Shown here piece after piece: positions 27,406 through 34,765 of a stretch of 39,545 bases of DNA. Origin of the DNA: Halopseudomonas sabulinigri. Its GTDB lineage: Bacteria; Pseudomonadota; Gammaproteobacteria; Pseudomonadales; Pseudomonadaceae. The stretch lies in the NCBI GenBank assembly GCA_011053055.1, contig DRHT01000057.1, positions 1 through 39,545 of the forward strand. The letters run 5' to 3'. Every line of letters starts with the position of its first letter. Position 1 is the stretch's first letter. A model generated the notes under the pieces. The model had not been told where the DNA came from, did no database searches, and saw only the letters and a list, made by a program, of their open reading frames with translations. A program made the position numbers and the translations under genes.

Positions 27406-27542
27406 TCCACTTCTTGGCAAAAGAATGTTGCCGGTGGCGCACAGCCTCGCGTTCTGCCGGTAAGATGCTTGAGCGGGAGAGTCTAGCGATAAGGAAATGG
27501 CCACTCCGCTGAGTGGCATAACTATAAAAAGGGGTAACTGAT

Positions 27543-28028
27543 ATGAAGCGCACAGTCTTTTGTATGGGTTTAATCGGGTTCTTGTCGTGTGTTGGTGCGA
27601 TGGCTGCTGACCGCAGCGTAGCCGTCAGCAGCACAGTCAACTATCAAGATCAGGATATTATTCCGGGCAACATCCTCTCTGAGTGCGGTCAACTGGGATC
27701 CAGTTTTTCATCTTCAACAGAAAAGTATCTTAGAGATAATGGCTGGCAGGTGTCGGCGTTGAACGGTGAACCAGCAGCAGGCACGGGTAAACAGCTCAAG
27801 TTGCAGGTAGCCAATGCCTTTAGCGCGGGTAACGCCTTTACCGGGCATCGAAAGTCGGTTTCGATCATTGCCGAGCTGTACGAAGATGGCCAGTTGGTAG
27901 ATACCTACCGTCAAACGCGAAATTCTTCGGGCGGCTTCGCTGGAGGCTTCAAGGGCTCCTGCTCGGTACTGTATCGCTGCACCAATACCTTGGGTAACGA
28001 TGTTGCCAAGTGGATGGCCGATAAGTAA
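27543..28028 (+). CDS. Periplasmic protein of unknown function
   Basis: A 161-residue protein with a Sec signal peptide (cleavage near AMA-AD at about residue 22). Mature residues include VSSTVNYQDQDIIPG, GNAFTGHRKSVSI and GGFKGSCSVLYRC, with three cysteines, a pattern I recall from uncharacterised proteins in Pseudomonas and Xanthomonas. Function unknown. AGGGG lies nine bases before the ATG and a 7-bp hairpin (GCCACTC-CGCT-GAGTGGC) ends ten bases before that. Confidence 0.65.
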   Translation: MKRTVFCMGLIGFLSCVGAMAADRSVAVSSTVNYQDQDIIPGNILSECGQLGSSFSSSTEKYLRDNGWQVSALNGEPAAGTGKQLKLQVANAFSAGNAFTGHRKSVSIIAELYEDGQLVDTYRQTRNSSGGFAGGFKGSCSVLYRCTNTLGNDVAKWMADK

Positions 28029-28215
28029 GCGAGCGATCTTATTTGGTCTGCTAGGCACGGTGCCTGCCTGGGCTACGTAGAATAAAGCGCGTGTAGGCGA
28101 GGTGAGGGCGTGGTCAACCGCTTGTCGCGGCTCGTTTAGTTTATGCTGAGGTCGTATGATATGCGCTGAGCGGCCTCGGATAGGCTGCATAACGAGAATA
28201 ACGGGAGAGCCCCCT

Positions 28216-28611
28216 ATGGACGCCATTTTAACCACTTGGCAGCCGCGCATTTTGAGCGTGCTGCGTATTGTGACTGCTTTTTTGTTTATGCAGCACGGCA
28301 TGCAAAAGATCTTTGGGTTTCCAGTTGCGCAGCGTGGTGAGTTTGATTTGTTCTCCATGTCCGGTGTGGCGGGCTCACTGGAGTTGGTTGGTGGTTTTTT
28401 GGTGCTGATTGGTCTGTTCACGCGGCCGGTGGCTTTTTTACTTTCAGGCCTGATGGCTTTTGCCTACTTCCTGGCCCACGCGCCGCAGGCGCTTTGGCCA
28501 TTGGCTAACGGTGGAGAGCTGGCAGCGCTGTTTTCTTTCGTGTTTCTGTATCTGTTTTTTGCCGGTGGCGGCGCGTGGAGTGTCGATCAGCTGCGTGGTG
28601 CCAAGTGGTAA
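28216..28611 (+). CDS. DoxX-family membrane protein
   Basis: A 131-residue protein with four membrane segments. The FLFMQHGMQKIFG opening and ELVGGFLVLIGLFTRPVAF segment are typical of DoxX/DoxD-like proteins. Some relatives act in thiosulfate or redox chemistry, but the role here is unknown. The frame opens at 28156, but the ATG at 28216 with GGGAGAG upstream starts the family region. A terminator follows the stop. Confidence 0.85.
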   Translation: MDAILTTWQPRILSVLRIVTAFLFMQHGMQKIFGFPVAQRGEFDLFSMSGVAGSLELVGGFLVLIGLFTRPVAFLLSGLMAFAYFLAHAPQALWPLANGGELAALFSFVFLYLFFAGGGAWSVDQLRGAKW

Positions 28612-28626
28612 GTTAGTTTTTAACAG

Positions 28627-28660
28627 CATCAGGGTGAGCTCTATTCGCACCCTGATGTTT
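28627..28660 (+). terminator. Intrinsic terminator after DoxX gene
   Basis: A 10-bp stem CATCAGGGTG / CACCCTGATG (28627-28636, 28648-28657) followed by TTT. It separates the gene from the convergent methyltransferase gene. Confidence 0.7.
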
Positions 28661-28699
28661 GCTTCACCTCTGCAAGACCATACTTTCCTTTCTAGCAGG

Positions 28700-29356
28700 T
28701 TAGTCCTGCGCCTTACGCAGCAACACCACATCGGCACCGATAACCTCCAGCTCGGCGTCCCAGCGCTGTGCCAACCATATAAAGCTCTGTTCGCTGAAAT
28801 AGCAGATATGCGTAGGGTCGCTTTTGTAATGCCAGTTTTTGAAAGACTCTTGATCCCTGACGCGTTTAGTCATTAATCCCAGCCAGCCACCCGGCAGCAA
28901 ACATGACCATAGCTGATCCAATACCAGCAGCGGCTGCGCCAAGTGCTCGACTACCTCGGTTGCGGTAACGAAGCCCCAGCGTTGACTGAGCGCTTGCGGA
29001 TTGGGGTGGTAGTAGAGGTCGTGCAGAGCCACGTCGTGGCCGTGTTCGCGCAGCATGCAGGCTAGCGCCGGGCCGGGGCCACAACCAAAATCCAAACCTT
29101 GGCTGGCGGCGGGCAGCCGCTCCAGCAAGGGCTCGGCGAGCCGAGAAAGAAAACGGCGATAGCCAGCATCGTCCGGGTGGTTCTCGTGACGATCGTATTC
29201 AGCGCGCTCGGCTGCTGGGCTCATATGCCATTGCGCTGGCACGTGAACCATCAGGCAGTCGTTGCATTGATAGTAGGGACGTTTTTCATCGCTGTAGAAC
29301 CACGCGGCCGTGGCCTGACACAATGGGCAGCGAGAATAGGCTGGGGTCTCGATCAT
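28700..29356 (-). CDS. SAM-dependent methyltransferase with N-terminal zinc ribbon
   Basis: A 218-residue protein. Residues 9-35 hold CPLC and CNDC, a zinc-ribbon pair. The methyltransferase fold follows with the SAM loop LDFGCGPGPALACML near residues 88-102 and the class I end of the core at VTATEVVEHLAQP. The target is unknown; small-molecule and tRNA methyltransferases with such ribbons exist. The ATG at 29356 overlaps the stop of the patatin gene as ATGA, so the two are translationally coupled. Confidence 0.8.
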   Translation of the reverse strand: MIETPAYSRCPLCQATAAWFYSDEKRPYYQCNDCLMVHVPAQWHMSPAAERAEYDRHENHPDDAGYRRFLSRLAEPLLERLPAASQGLDFGCGPGPALACMLREHGHDVALHDLYYHPNPQALSQRWGFVTATEVVEHLAQPLLVLDQLWSCLLPGGWLGLMTKRVRDQESFKNWHYKSDPTHICYFSEQSFIWLAQRWDAELEVIGADVVLLRKAQD

Positions 29357-30432
29357 AGTGGCTGCACGTGGCTGATCAGATCTTCTGATTCGACTAGTTG
29401 CAGGAACGCATCGCCTAGCCGTTGGCTCTCGCTCATCGCCGTGCGCCAGTACTTTTCCCGGCCATCGTTATCGTACACAAAGCGATTGAAATCCTTGCGA
29501 TCAGGCAGCTTGCGATAGGGCAGGCTGTCGAGATATTCGCGTGAGGGCGCAAGCAGCAGCACGTCGCGCAGCTGCTGCGGGTTGGCCTTGCGCCAGGGTA
29601 GTGTTTTGTCAAACCAACCTGGCACAACACGGTCTAGGAAGTGCGGGTAGAGCACAACTCCGGGGGCTTGGTAGGGCAGGTCCAGGTGGTAATCGAGCAG
29701 GCCTCCGTCGCGGTATACACCCGCCGCGGTGCCGGGGATCTCTCGTACTGCTTCCATCACCATGGGAATGGAGCCTGAGGCAAGCAGGGCGGCGCGCAGG
29801 TTATCTGGCGTGAGGTTAACGTGACTGCTTTTGAAGTCCTGCAAGTCATCCAGTGGCGGACGCTGGCGCGGGTCGTGCAGAATCACGCGCTCAAAGAATC
29901 GACCAAGGTGGCGGCGGCCCAACAAGTTGGCGCCAATCACGCCGCTCAAGCCAAGCCCGAGTCGGGTGCGCGAGTCGTGCTGCAGCAGCCCAAGGCTTTT
30001 TACTACTACGATATTAAGATGGTAATTCGGGTTACTGAGAATACTGTCGAACTCGCCACCGAGTAGCTCATCCAACATCTCACCGCATGCCGCACTGATG
30101 CGTTGGATACTCACGCCTTTGGGAAAGCGCATGTTGGTATACAGCTCGCCCAGTTGGCGCAGCGCCGCGACCGGGTCGGGCATGCAGGCGCTGGCAAAGC
30201 GCCAACTGCCGATGGAAGCGCCGATTAGGCTGCGCATTTGTGGCGCGCGTGGCAGCCACTCACCAAATAGGGCCAGATCCAGACCCTGGATGCCTAGCGC
30301 TTTGGGCCCGCCGGCGGCCCCGGGAATCATATGCACGTCTGCTGGTTGTAGGCCATTTTTTCGTATGTGCTCAATGGCTCGATGGCCCGCGCGCAGCGTT
30401 AATGCGGGAGCGGAAACATGAATTGCAGGCAT
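29353..30432 (-). CDS. Patatin-like phospholipase
   Basis: A 359-residue protein. The GASIG elbow carries the probable nucleophile Ser73, and RDGGLLDY holds the dyad Asp242. A glycine-rich loop (GAAGGPKALGIQG) precedes it, the oxyanion region. These features match patatin-like acyl hydrolases; no signal peptide is visible, so it may act in the cytoplasm. AAGGAA lies ten bases upstream of the ATG. The gene overlaps the methyltransferase by four bases. Confidence 0.85.
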   Translation of the reverse strand: MPAIHVSAPALTLRAGHRAIEHIRKNGLQPADVHMIPGAAGGPKALGIQGLDLALFGEWLPRAPQMRSLIGASIGSWRFASACMPDPVAALRQLGELYTNMRFPKGVSIQRISAACGEMLDELLGGEFDSILSNPNYHLNIVVVKSLGLLQHDSRTRLGLGLSGVIGANLLGRRHLGRFFERVILHDPRQRPPLDDLQDFKSSHVNLTPDNLRAALLASGSIPMVMEAVREIPGTAAGVYRDGGLLDYHLDLPYQAPGVVLYPHFLDRVVPGWFDKTLPWRKANPQQLRDVLLLAPSREYLDSLPYRKLPDRKDFNRFVYDNDGREKYWRTAMSESQRLGDAFLQLVESEDLISHVQPL

Positions 30433-30476
30433 GTCTGAGCGGTTCCTTTGCGGTACGGATGGATGCGGCGATGATT

Positions 30477-30506
30477 TTAAGGTTGGCTTCAGCTACTGAC
30501 TATACT
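30477..30506 (+). promoter_or_regulatory. Candidate promoter with TTAAG-N6-TTCAG box for the PepSY-TCS operon
   Basis: TTAAG (30477-30481) and TTCAG (30488-30492) lie eleven bases apart and cover the -35 position of TATACT (30501-30506). From memory, BqsR of P. aeruginosa binds TTAAG-N6-TTAAG and PmrA-type regulators bind similar repeats. Autoregulation by the operon's own OmpR-type regulator is therefore likely. It is a pattern match only. Confidence 0.5.
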
Positions 30507-30542
30507 CTTCATCTACACGCTAAAACGATAGAGGTAATTCAG

Positions 30543-30860
30543 ATGAATAAGGTGAATAAAGCCATTTTACTGACCAGTGCAATGTTTTTCGGCTTGGGCA
30601 GCGGGGCGCTAATGGCAGATGATGATGTACGCTTGGACGAAGCCAATTCCTTGATCGAACAGGGTACCATCAAGAAGTTTGATGAACTGAACGAAAAAGC
30701 CTTAAGCGTGCAGCCTGGCACTATCACCGATACTGATCTGGACAAGCACTACGGTCGCTATGTTTATCAGGTCGAAATCAAAGACGCCCAAGGCCAGGAG
30801 TGGGATGTTGATCTGGACGCCAGCAATGGTGAAGTACTTGAACATAAGCAGGATGATTGA
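30543..30860 (+). CDS. Periplasmic PepSY-domain protein 1
   Basis: A 105-residue protein with a signal peptide (cleavage near ALMA-DD, residue 24) and one PepSY domain. The domain pattern is LDEANSLIEQGTI at its front and YGRYVYQVEIKDAQGQEW then DASNGEVLE at its end. PepSY modules often inhibit or modulate a protease or bind a ligand next to a sensor. AGAGGT lies seven to eight bases upstream. Its stop overlaps the start of the next PepSY gene by eight bases. Confidence 0.85.
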   Translation: MNKVNKAILLTSAMFFGLGSGALMADDDVRLDEANSLIEQGTIKKFDELNEKALSVQPGTITDTDLDKHYGRYVYQVEIKDAQGQEWDVDLDASNGEVLEHKQDD

Positions 30861-31167
30861 TACTGCGCTGCTACGGCCCAGCCTTCTTGTGCTGGGCTTT
30901 TCGCTGTGCAGCCCTTGGTCACTTGCCGATGATATCGGCCAGGACGAGGTGTTGGAACTGGTTGAAATGGGGCGTATTGCGCCGCTCCAGCAGTTTATTG
31001 ATGATGCGCTAATACGCTATCCCGGCCGCTTCCTGGGTGCTGAGCTGGAAGCTGAGGACGGTCGTTATGTTTATGAAATTGACATCATCACTCGCCAGCG
31101 CGTAGTGATGGAGCTCGAGTATGACGCCCTTAGCGGCGAGCTACTCGAGATAGAAGAGGATGATTGA
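30853..31167 (+). CDS. PepSY-domain protein 2, paralogue of the previous one
   Basis: A 104-residue protein with a signal peptide (hydrophobic core LLVLGFSLC, cleavage near LA-DD). The PepSY domain aligns with the upstream protein: [21 protein letters not shown] and DALSGELLE. Both proteins end in DD followed by TGA and the same junction sequence GATGATTGAT, suggesting a tandem duplication that included the gene border. The ATG at 30853 overlaps the first gene. The stop TGA shares one base with the ATG of the regulator. Confidence 0.85.
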   Translation: MIDTALLRPSLLVLGFSLCSPWSLADDIGQDEVLELVEMGRIAPLQQFIDDALIRYPGRFLGAELEAEDGRYVYEIDIITRQRVVMELEYDALSGELLEIEEDD

Positions 31168-31838
31168 TGCGGATACTGCTGGTCGAAGATAACGTAGCAC
31201 TGGCGGATTCCCTTGGATTGACCTTAAAGCGCGCTGGTTACGCAGTAGATTGGCGCGCTGATGGGCGAGACGCGGCCATATTGGGTGAACAAGAGCCTTA
31301 TGACCTGGCGATTCTCGATCTTGGCCTGCCCGGCATGGGTGGGCTGGAGGTGCTGCGGCAGTGGCGTCAACATGGATTGAGTTTGCCTGTTCTGATCCTT
31401 ACTGCGCGTAGTGCCTGGACCGAGCGGGTCGAAGGCTTGCAGGCAGGCGCTGACGACTACCTTACTAAACCTTTCCATAACGAAGAATTGTTGCTGAGGC
31501 TTCAGGCGCTGCTGCGTCGTGCTCACGGGCGCGAGCCCAGCGCGTTGTTGCATGCCGGCGGCCTGGCATTGAATGAGGGCTCGCAACAGGTGAGCGGGGC
31601 TTCGTTACCGGTGGTGGAGCTCTCTGCCACTGAATTCAAATTGCTGCGCTATATGATGCTCAACCCGGGGCAGGTGTTGTCTAAAGCTCGGCTTTCGGAG
31701 CACTTGTATGATTACGAAGATGAGCGTGATTCCAACGTGATTGAGGTGCAGATCAACCATCTACGCAGCAAACTGGGCCGTAGCTCTATCGAAACCCGGC
31801 GTGGCCAAGGTTATGTATTCGTTGGGCCTGGCGCGTGA
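31167..31838 (+). CDS. OmpR/PhoB-type response regulator
   Basis: A 223-residue regulator. The receiver domain has the acid pair near Glu7-Asp8, phospho-acceptor Asp51 in ILDLGLPG, Thr79 and Lys101. The C-terminal winged helix ([39 protein letters not shown]) is the OmpR/PhoB type. It is the cognate partner of the kinase that follows (stop TGA overlaps the GTG start). It most likely binds the repeat at 30477-30492 and regulates the operon. Confidence 0.95.
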   Translation: MRILLVEDNVALADSLGLTLKRAGYAVDWRADGRDAAILGEQEPYDLAILDLGLPGMGGLEVLRQWRQHGLSLPVLILTARSAWTERVEGLQAGADDYLTKPFHNEELLLRLQALLRRAHGREPSALLHAGGLALNEGSQQVSGASLPVVELSATEFKLLRYMMLNPGQVLSKARLSEHLYDYEDERDSNVIEVQINHLRSKLGRSSIETRRGQGYVFVGPGA

Positions 31839-33142
31839 ATTCGATTGGTCGTCGGCTAGGCAGCGGTCTGCTATTGATCATGTTGTTCAGCATTGTGCTG
31901 ATCGGCCAAGGCAGCGTCTGGCTGTATGACCGTGCGCAGCGGGCTTATCTGACTACCTTGCTGCAGAGTCAAACCGACGGTCTGTTGGCAGCCATGACGC
32001 CCGGTACCAATGGTCTTTATCTGGATATGGATAAGGTCGATCCCGATTATCGGCGGGCATATTCTGGCCGCTATTTTGTGGTGCAGGGCCGGGAGCGTTG
32101 GCGTTCGCGCTCGCTCTGGGATCAACGGTTGCCAATCGGTGGCGACGGCCTGCATGCCGACCTGGCTCCCGGTCCTAAGGGTCAACAGCTGCTGGTGTGG
32201 TCGAGCGAGTACAGCAAGCGAGGCGAGCAGATAGAAATTACTGTTGCGTTGGATTACCAGCCGTTACTCAGCGAGTTTCAGCGCGCGCGTTGGTGGTTAT
32301 GGGGGCTTGGTGCTGCTGTCATTGTGTTTGCCCTGTTGCTGCAGCAATGGTTATTGCACCGTTCATTGCGCCCCTTGCGGCAGGCGCAGCGTGAATTGGC
32401 CGAGTGGCGGGCCGGTAAGCGTCTGGAGCTGAACGAGGCGGTGCCGCTGGAATTACAACCCTTGGTTGCAGAGATTAACCGTTTGGGTCAACAGGTTGAG
32501 CAGGTGCTGCAGCGCGGTCGCAGTGCCGCTGGTGACCTCGGGCACGCCCTAAAGACCCCGTTGGCAGTACTTGAGAGCAATCTGGAAAACCTGTCTGCGG
32601 TGCTATCCGTAGAGCAAACACAGCCGATGGCAGAACAGCTAGCAGCTATTCATCGGCAGCTCGAACGTACGCTGCAGCGTGCACGTTTGGCGCCGGAACA
32701 GTCGCGCGGCGAACGTTTCTCGACTGAGACTGACTTGCCTGCGCTGGTGAGTACGCTGCAATCGTTGTTCCCGCATTTAGAGATCAACGTACAAAGTGCA
32801 CGCGCCGGCGACTGGCCCTATGACCGTGAGGACATGACGGAGTTGCTGGGTAATTTGATCGACAACGGCTGCAAGTGGGCTACAAGCAAGGTCAACCTAG
32901 CTTGGAGATCGGACGCCGCTGGACTGCAGCTCTGTATCGAGGATGATGGCCCCGGGATTCCTGAAAATGAGCGCGAAGAGGTTTTAGCCCGTGGTAAGCG
33001 GCTGGACCAGCAGATGCAAGGCCATGGGTTAGGGCTGGGAATTGTGGCCGATCTGGTCGCCGCATACGAGGGCCAACTCGTGCTGGCTGAATCGGCCATG
33101 GGTGGCTTAAAAGTCTCCGTGTTGCTGCCCCTGCGGGCTTAG
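31835..33142 (+). CDS. PhoQ-like sensor histidine kinase
   Basis: A 435-residue inner-membrane kinase. A first membrane helix (about 8-30) and a second (about 154-172) flank a periplasmic loop of about 120 residues. The phosphorylation box [16 protein letters not shown] (His237) has the HxLKTP form seen in PhoQ and its relatives. The ATPase domain has LIDNGCKWA (N box), DDGPGIP (G1) and GHGLGLGI (G2). The stimulus is unknown. The periplasmic loop has several acidic residues but no RExxE motif of the Fe(II) sensor BqsS. It starts with GTG, overlapping the regulator's stop (GTGA). Confidence 0.93.
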   Translation: MNSIGRRLGSGLLLIMLFSIVLIGQGSVWLYDRAQRAYLTTLLQSQTDGLLAAMTPGTNGLYLDMDKVDPDYRRAYSGRYFVVQGRERWRSRSLWDQRLPIGGDGLHADLAPGPKGQQLLVWSSEYSKRGEQIEITVALDYQPLLSEFQRARWWLWGLGAAVIVFALLLQQWLLHRSLRPLRQAQRELAEWRAGKRLELNEAVPLELQPLVAEINRLGQQVEQVLQRGRSAAGDLGHALKTPLAVLESNLENLSAVLSVEQTQPMAEQLAAIHRQLERTLQRARLAPEQSRGERFSTETDLPALVSTLQSLFPHLEINVQSARAGDWPYDREDMTELLGNLIDNGCKWATSKVNLAWRSDAAGLQLCIEDDGPGIPENEREEVLARGKRLDQQMQGHGLGLGIVADLVAAYEGQLVLAESAMGGLKVSVLLPLRA

Positions 33143-33173
33143 CCGAACACGACTGAATTATCCGTGTTATCTG

Positions 33174-33198
33174 GTTTTTTAGCCGCCCGCTAAAAAAC
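33174..33198. terminator. A/T-armed hairpin between convergent kinase and EAL genes
   Basis: Stem GTTTTTTAGC / GCTAAAAAAC (33174-33183, 33189-33198) around CGCCC. It sits just after the kinase stop and just before the end of the leftward EAL gene, so it probably terminates both. Confidence 0.6.
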
Positions 33199-33205
33199 GT
33201 TGTGG

Positions 33206-34369
33206 CTAAATAAACGAGGTGTCGATATCGACCAGCAACAGATGGCGGCTGTCATCTATGAACAGTCCTGAGGTTAGGCAATATTGGTTGGTGGTGGCAT
33301 CCCGGTAACGGTTAGACAGGATCACGCGGCTATCTTCGCCTGCTTCAGCCAGAATCTGATAAAAGTAGGGGCGCCAAGACCAGTTGTGGTCGAGGTAACG
33401 TGGGTCGGTCTGCCAAGCGTCGTTTTTCCACTCGTAATTGGGTGAGATCTGAGTGCCGTGTGCGTCGCACAGGAAACAACGCACCAGCCAAGGGTAAGCG
33501 CTAGGCGAGGGCAGATGGGCAGGCAGGGCACCTTTGCTCAGCCAGACGCGAAGGTCCGCGAACAACACCGCAAGAGACCTCCGCAGCTCACTGAGCTTTG
33601 CGCGTTCGGCCAGTTTGTCGAGAACGTAACGGTCGCGCATCTCAGAAAACCGCTGTTGCACCGAATCGGCGGGCAGAAAACTTTCTTCTGGACGGCCAAA
33701 AAGATACCCCTGCACATAGCGCGCACCGCACTCCAGGGCAAAATGCAGCTCTTGTTCGGTCTCGACACCTTCAGCAATGATCCAACACCCGCTCTTCTCG
33801 GCCATTAACGCCAGAGCCCTGACGAAGTCACCGCTGTTGCCATTGCCGCTTGCGGCTTTGCGAAACAGTTGAATATCCAGCTTGAGAATATCGGGTTCCA
33901 AAACCAGTACGCGGTCCAGCATGGAATAGCCGGCGCCAAAGTCATCAATGGCGATGCGGATGCCTGCTTGGCGGTAGCGCTGTACCACGTCGCGCAATTG
34001 GTCAATGCTACCTTGCAGTTCAGTGATCTCGAATACCACTTGATCTGGGGGTAGTCCGATCTCCTCAAGCAACTGCAAGCTGGGCAAAGGCTGGCCGGGT
34101 ACTAATTGGCTGACCCATGATGGAGAAATGTTCAAGCTAAGGAAACCTTCGGGGTTGTCACGAAAGCGCTCTAGCGCCATACGGCGAATGCAGCGATCCA
34201 GTTCTCTAAGATCAGCGGGATTTACCTCAGGATCGGTGAACAGCGGGCCGGCACTAGTAACATTGCCATCGTCGTCACGCAGGCGCGCGAGCGCTTCGTA
34301 TCCGGCGATGCGGCCTGTCGCTGTATCGATAAGAGGCTGGAAATACGGCAGAGGCTGACCATTAAACAC
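33206..34369 (-). CDS. EAL-domain c-di-GMP phosphodiesterase with C-terminal sensory-like extension
   Basis: A 387-residue protein. Residues 1-240 hold a complete EAL domain: EAL (25-27), LNISPS near 78, EITE near 113, the metal pair DDFGAGYS (141-148), LKLD and EGVETEQ near 200, and GYLFGRP. All catalytic residues appear present, so c-di-GMP hydrolysis is likely. Residues about 250-387 lack a GGDEF domain and instead resemble a Cache/PDC-like sensor (FLCDAHGTQISPNYEW, WRPYFYQIL). No signal peptide or membrane segment is visible, so the sensor-like part would face the cytoplasm. The GTG start at 34369 has GGAGA seven bases upstream. Confidence 0.85.
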   Translation of the reverse strand: MFNGQPLPYFQPLIDTATGRIAGYEALARLRDDDGNVTSAGPLFTDPEVNPADLRELDRCIRRMALERFRDNPEGFLSLNISPSWVSQLVPGQPLPSLQLLEEIGLPPDQVVFEITELQGSIDQLRDVVQRYRQAGIRIAIDDFGAGYSMLDRVLVLEPDILKLDIQLFRKAASGNGNSGDFVRALALMAEKSGCWIIAEGVETEQELHFALECGARYVQGYLFGRPEESFLPADSVQQRFSEMRDRYVLDKLAERAKLSELRRSLAVLFADLRVWLSKGALPAHLPSPSAYPWLVRCFLCDAHGTQISPNYEWKNDAWQTDPRYLDHNWSWRPYFYQILAEAGEDSRVILSNRYRDATTNQYCLTSGLFIDDSRHLLLVDIDTSFI

Positions 34370-34514
34370 TTTATTCTCCAGGTCGAAATTAGGCCGGTAG
34401 CAGTATGCAAGATTATAGCCAAGGCGTGTACAGGCTGCCTGCGGTAGAGCGTCTTATGGTATTTGGCCGCCTTAAAAAACGATACGTGCAATATCAGTGC
34501 ATTAATTTGGCCCT

Positions 34515-34531
34515 TTGGTACGTCATTTGCA
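34515..34531 (+). promoter_or_regulatory. Candidate sigma54 promoter for amt
   Basis: TTGGTACGTCATTTGCA differs from the consensus TTGGCACG-N4-TTGCA by one base at the -24 side, and the GG-to-GC spacing is correct. It lies 234 bases upstream of amt, implying a long leader. A second site (TTGGCACCGGCTGCGCC, 34547-34563) has a perfect -24 box but a poorer -12 box. Confidence 0.55.
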
Positions 34532-34719
34532 CTAATTGGGGGAGGATTGGCACCGGCTGCGCCCTATTGGGGTGCTCTGCGAGTGTCTTTTGTTCGCTTT
34601 TTCACAAATAACTTTTTGATAATAAAAAATAAAATTAACTGCGCCCGCTTTGTGTACCAATCAAGACAGTTTTATTTATCTGGGCTTAAGGCACCAGAAT
34701 GAAGCTTGTCATTGTTAGT

Positions 34720-34736
34720 TGCACATTGTTGGTGCG
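34720..34736. promoter_or_regulatory. Candidate NtrC binding site
   Basis: TGCACATTGTTGGTGCG has the same spacing as the NtrC sites at E. coli glnA (TGCAC-N7-GTGC) and shares the TGCAC and TGGTGC arms. A further GCACCA half-site lies at 34691-34696. It is downstream of the candidate sigma54 promoter, which is unusual for an enhancer. Confidence 0.4.
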
Positions 34737-34765
34737 TTTTGTGAGTTCTTAGAGAGGCTGTCTGA

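Larger units (their letters stand above)
34370..34765. other. 396-base regulatory region between EAL gene and amt
   Basis: No gene is supported. It holds two plus-strand sigma54-like sites (34515-34531, 34547-34563), an NtrC-like site (34720-34736), and a very A/T-rich stretch (34610-34650). A minus-strand near-match to a sigma54 site also exists near 34485-34505 but lacks the invariant GG. Confidence 0.6.

Noticed and set aside
34485-34505. Minus-strand sigma54-like site for the EAL gene
   Set aside because: The invariant GG of the -24 box is not kept; treated as chance unless shown conserved.
34405-34702. Two short frames in the EAL-amt gap
   Set aside because: No Shine-Dalgarno, no recognisable features, A/T-rich; the region is better explained as regulatory.
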